From positions 1-5,415 of the forward strand of contig JAFGSP010000181.1 in assembly GCA_016934775.1 (NCBI GenBank): a DNA stretch of 5,415 nt. Direction: 5' to 3'. Positions 3,534-5,415 of this stretch are shown here, piece by piece; position 1 is the stretch's first letter; every line of letters starts with the position of its first letter. The position numbers and the translations under genes are program-made. The notes under the pieces are model-generated. The model was not told the DNA's origin. It made no database searches and saw only the letters and a program-made list of their open reading frames with translations. This stretch comes from Candidatus Woesearchaeota archaeon (GTDB taxonomy: Archaea > Nanobdellota > Nanobdellia > Woesearchaeales > GW2011-AR15).

Positions 3534-5415
3534 CTTCTCCATCAGTTCTTTTTTGAACCTTGTAATTGTCTTTGCAATATGCTCAGGCTGGGTTTTCAAT
3601 ATATTTGCAGTATTCTTCAGGATTATCGGCTCTGTATCATCTGATTCTTCTGTGCTCGCAAGCTTGAAATCATCATCAGAATCTATCCTGCGCTTCTTGA
3701 CGACTTTTTTCCATTTTGTAAATAATTCATCGGCCCTTGCAGGCACCTGATTCATCTTACAGTCAAGTATCTTTGCAGCTTCCTGAAGAATGCCTGTCTC
3801 TTTATTTGTTTCTGAAGCTGCAGCATCACCTGCAGTGAATTCTATCCTTACCATACCGTCCTGAATCTTGCTTGTCTTGATTATCTTGATGAGCTTTGCC
3901 TCACCTGTCAGGTTAAGATGAGTGCCTCCGCAAGCTTCTGTATCAAAACCAGGGATTGAGATTATCCTAAGGACTTTTCCGGGAACAGCTCCCCCCTGGT
4001 ATATTGTAAAGCCGTATTCTTTCTCTGCAATGTTCCTGGGCATCATGCTTGAATATACAGGAAGGTTCTTATCAATCAGCTTATTTGCCAGATCTTCAAT
4101 CTCCTTTACCTGCTCATCTGTCAAAGATTCATAATGTGTTATATCAAGCCTTGCCTTATCCAGCTGCTTGTGAGCGCCTGCCTGCCAGATATGGCTTCCC
4201 AGGACTCTCTTCGCAGCCCCGTTTATAATGTGGGTGGCTGTATGATGTTGAGCTAATTGAAGCCTTCTCTTGAAATCTATTTTCCCATGGACGACCTGGC
4301 CTTTTTTAAAGCCAGGCTCTGTTTTCAGGACATGGATCACATGACCCCCCTGCTTGAATACATCAACAACCTCAACTCCATCTAATGTCCCGATATCATG
4401 TATCTGGCCGCCTGATGTAGGGTAGAATGCAGTTCTTTCAAGTATTACCATATTGCCTGTAATCTTTACAACAGTGCCTGTGAAATTTACCAGTGCGTAA
4501 TCTTTGTAGTAGAGTATCTCTGTCTCTTGGACATCTTTGAGGTCAAGTTTCTTTTTTTCTTCTTTTTCAACGACTGTCTCCTGCTGCATTTCAGATAATT
4601 TCCCGTAGAAATTATCAGGTATCTCAATCTTTTTACCGAGCTTCCCTGCCTGGATCTGAATCATCTCAGGGCTTATACCTTGTGATGAATAAAGTTCAAG
4701 GAATCTCTTTTCTGAAATATCCTGGGAGTTCTGCAGAAGGCTGCTGATTATCTGCCTTGACTTTTTTCTTGTCTCACTGTATTTTCTCTTCTCGACATCA
4801 AGTATTGTCTTTACTGATTCAAGGTTTTCTGAAAGCTCAGGGAATATCGGCTTAAGGTATGAGGCATGCCATGCTGCAATATCATTCAGTGAGATGTCCC
4901 ATTCATACTTGTCTATGAAATCCATCGCCCTCCTCAGAATAACCCTAAGGTTATAGCCGCCGCCGACATTATTAGGCAGGGCGCTGTCTGAGATAGCGAC
5001 AAGGCCGGACCTCATGTGCTCTCCGACTGAGTACAACGCTGATAAAGGAAGTATCTTTTCTCTCAGTTCTTTGACGTCTATTGAAATCTTGTCTGCTACT
5101 TGTTTCCAGGTCTGGTCTATGTCATCCACTTCATCAATATTCAGATAAGACGAATAAGGAAGGAATTTTTTCATAAGGGTTCCTTCAGGCTTTATGCCTG
5201 TTATACTGTAGAGTTTTTTGCTCACTGTAGGAAACGTTGTCTCATAGCTGGTTGAGGTGCCTTTTGTGAACCACGCATTCCTCTCGTGCCCCATGCCCAT
5301 ATCAAGCACTTTTAGGGGAAGGTCTCTTGAACCTGTAGGTGTCTGCTCGTAAAGCATGTAAACCTGGTTTCCTAGTTCAATACCTCTTGAAAAAAACTCC
5401 ATGCACGGACCGAAA
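3528..5415 (-). CDS. alaS: Alanyl-tRNA synthetase, archaeal type (N-terminus outside the window)
   Basis: The enzyme attaches alanine to tRNA-Ala and hydrolyses mischarged Ser/Gly-tRNA-Ala in the cytoplasm. The frame stays open past the first in-window Met (codon 5402-5400) to the right edge, preceded by F-G-P-C. GPC-ME-F matches the archaeal GPC-FE region, so this Met is internal and the catalytic N-terminus is missing. Counting from that Met, class II motif 3 is DMGMGHER (34-41). The tRNA-recognition region has ALPNNVGGGYNLR (141-153) and LYSSQGISPE (237-246). The editing domain (~290-525) has FYPTSGGQ and a complete zinc set: H387 and H391 (HTATH), C491 and H495 (CGGTH). Both functions therefore look intact. 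The oddities are at the C-terminus and in tRNA recognition. No C-Ala/DHHA1 domain follows the editing domain; instead two related helical segments (538-570, 594-624) flank an acidic linker. The aspartate equivalent to E. coli D400 appears to be S239. Confidence 0.95.
   Translation of the reverse strand, partial: FGPCMEFFSRGIELGNQVYMLYEQTPTGSRDLPLKVLDMGMGHERNAWFTKGTSTSYETTFPTVSKKLYSITGIKPEGTLMKKFLPYSSYLNIDEVDDIDQTWKQVADKISIDVKELREKILPLSALYSVGEHMRSGLVAISDSALPNNVGGGYNLRVILRRAMDFIDKYEWDISLNDIAAWHASYLKPIFPELSENLESVKTILDVEKRKYSETRKKSRQIISSLLQNSQDISEKRFLELYSSQGISPEMIQIQAGKLGKKIEIPDNFYGKLSEMQQETVVEKEEKKKLDLKDVQETEILYYKDYALVNFTGTVVKITGNMVILERTAFYPTSGGQIHDIGTLDGVEVVDVFKQGGHVIHVLKTEPGFKKGQVVHGKIDFKRRLQLAQHHTATHIINGAAKRVLGSHIWQAGAHKQLDKARLDITHYESLTDEQVKEIEDLANKLIDKNLPVYSSMMPRNIAEKEYGFTIYQGGAVPGKVLRIISIPGFDTEACGGTHLNLTGEAKLIKIIKTSKIQDGMVRIEFTAGDAAASETNKETGILQEAAKILDCKMNQVPARADELFTKWKKVVKKRRIDSDDDFKLASTEESDDTEPIILKNTANILKTQPEHIAKTITRFKKELMEKK
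3531..3623 (-). repeat. AlaRS C-terminal helical segment, copy 2
   Basis: This encodes residues 594-624, the last of the protein (I-L-x3-A-x-I-L, then QPEHIAKTITRFKK). It is closer than copy 1 to the canonical archaeal PE-x-L-P-K-T-x-E-R-F linker pattern as I remember it. It follows a 23-residue acidic, probably disordered spacer (571-593, rich in D, E and S) and runs straight to the stop codon, where a C-Ala domain would usually begin. Confidence 0.55.
3693..3791 (-). repeat. AlaRS C-terminal helical segment, copy 1
   Basis: This encodes residues 538-570 of the visible AlaRS (pattern I-L-x3-A-x-I-L, then VP, then a W-K-K basic helix). It is the segment that normally links the editing domain to the C-Ala domain. 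It resembles copy 2, with shared I, L, A, I, L at the same spacing, V/I at the next turn and a lysine-rich end. Confidence 0.55.

Noticed and set aside
3512..3539. Short inverted repeat GAGAA/TTCTC between korB and alaS as a two-way hairpin terminator
   Set aside because: A 5-bp stem with an 18-nt loop is no better than chance in this AT-rich gap. The T-rich tract is the more credible signal.
3528..3692. A frameshift that would explain the missing AlaRS C-Ala domain
   Set aside because: There is no space for one: korB, complete on the other strand, ends 14 nt after the alaS stop, and the tail in the current frame ends in a family-like helix. A larger deletion in evolution is still possible.
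3553..4134. Plus-strand open frames opposite alaS (65 and 70 codons)
   Set aside because: They overlap the conserved editing domain and tail of alaS and show no recognisable motif; they are shadows.
1..5415. CRISPR arrays, insertion sequences, tRNA or rRNA genes, riboswitches
   Set aside because: I found no spaced direct repeats, transposase-like frames, cloverleaf-like segments or long non-coding stretches. The gaps between genes are all about 100 nt or less.

Overview
The window looks like archaeal chromosome, most plausibly from a small-genome, AT-leaning lineage such as a DPANN archaeon (the level at which I am willing to guess; Woesearchaeota-like is possible but unproven). Three things support this. 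The promoters are of TATA-box type, the ribosome-binding sites match the archaeal GGAGGTGAT consensus, and the alanyl-tRNA synthetase has the archaeal sequence pattern (GPC-ME-F near the visible start, YSSQGISPE and IPDNFY in the middle). T-rich tracts follow two of the genes, as at archaeal transcription ends.

Layout from left to right. Positions 1-219 hold the end of a very lysine-rich protein of unknown identity. At 273-521 lies a small single-cluster ferredoxin with only three of the four usual cluster cysteines, with its own probable promoter and a T-tract terminator. A second promoter at about 569-583 starts what looks like an operon: a four-cysteine [4Fe-4S] ferredoxin (627-884), the fused gamma-alpha subunit of a 2-oxoacid:ferredoxin oxidoreductase (902-2653), and its beta subunit (2656-3513). 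The operon is tightly packed (17-nt gap, then effectively abutting genes). The minus strand then carries alaS (3528-5415), converging on the operon with 14 nt between stop codons. Its N-terminal catalytic part lies beyond the right edge of the window.

How the genes work together: the KorAB-type enzyme oxidatively decarboxylates a 2-oxoacid with CoA to give acyl-CoA and CO2 and passes electrons through the beta-subunit [4Fe-4S] cluster to ferredoxin. There is no delta (2x[4Fe-4S]) subunit here, so the two adjacent ferredoxins are the natural candidates for electron acceptors. They are clear paralogues, but one has Ala in place of the second cluster cysteine and so probably carries [3Fe-4S].

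The window does not show an obvious new multi-gene system. The most unusual content is in alaS. The C-terminal C-Ala/DHHA1 domain is missing and replaced by a second copy of the post-editing helical segment. The aspartate that reads the G3:U70 identity pair in well-studied AlaRSs appears to be serine. Every gap between genes is shorter than 300 bases.
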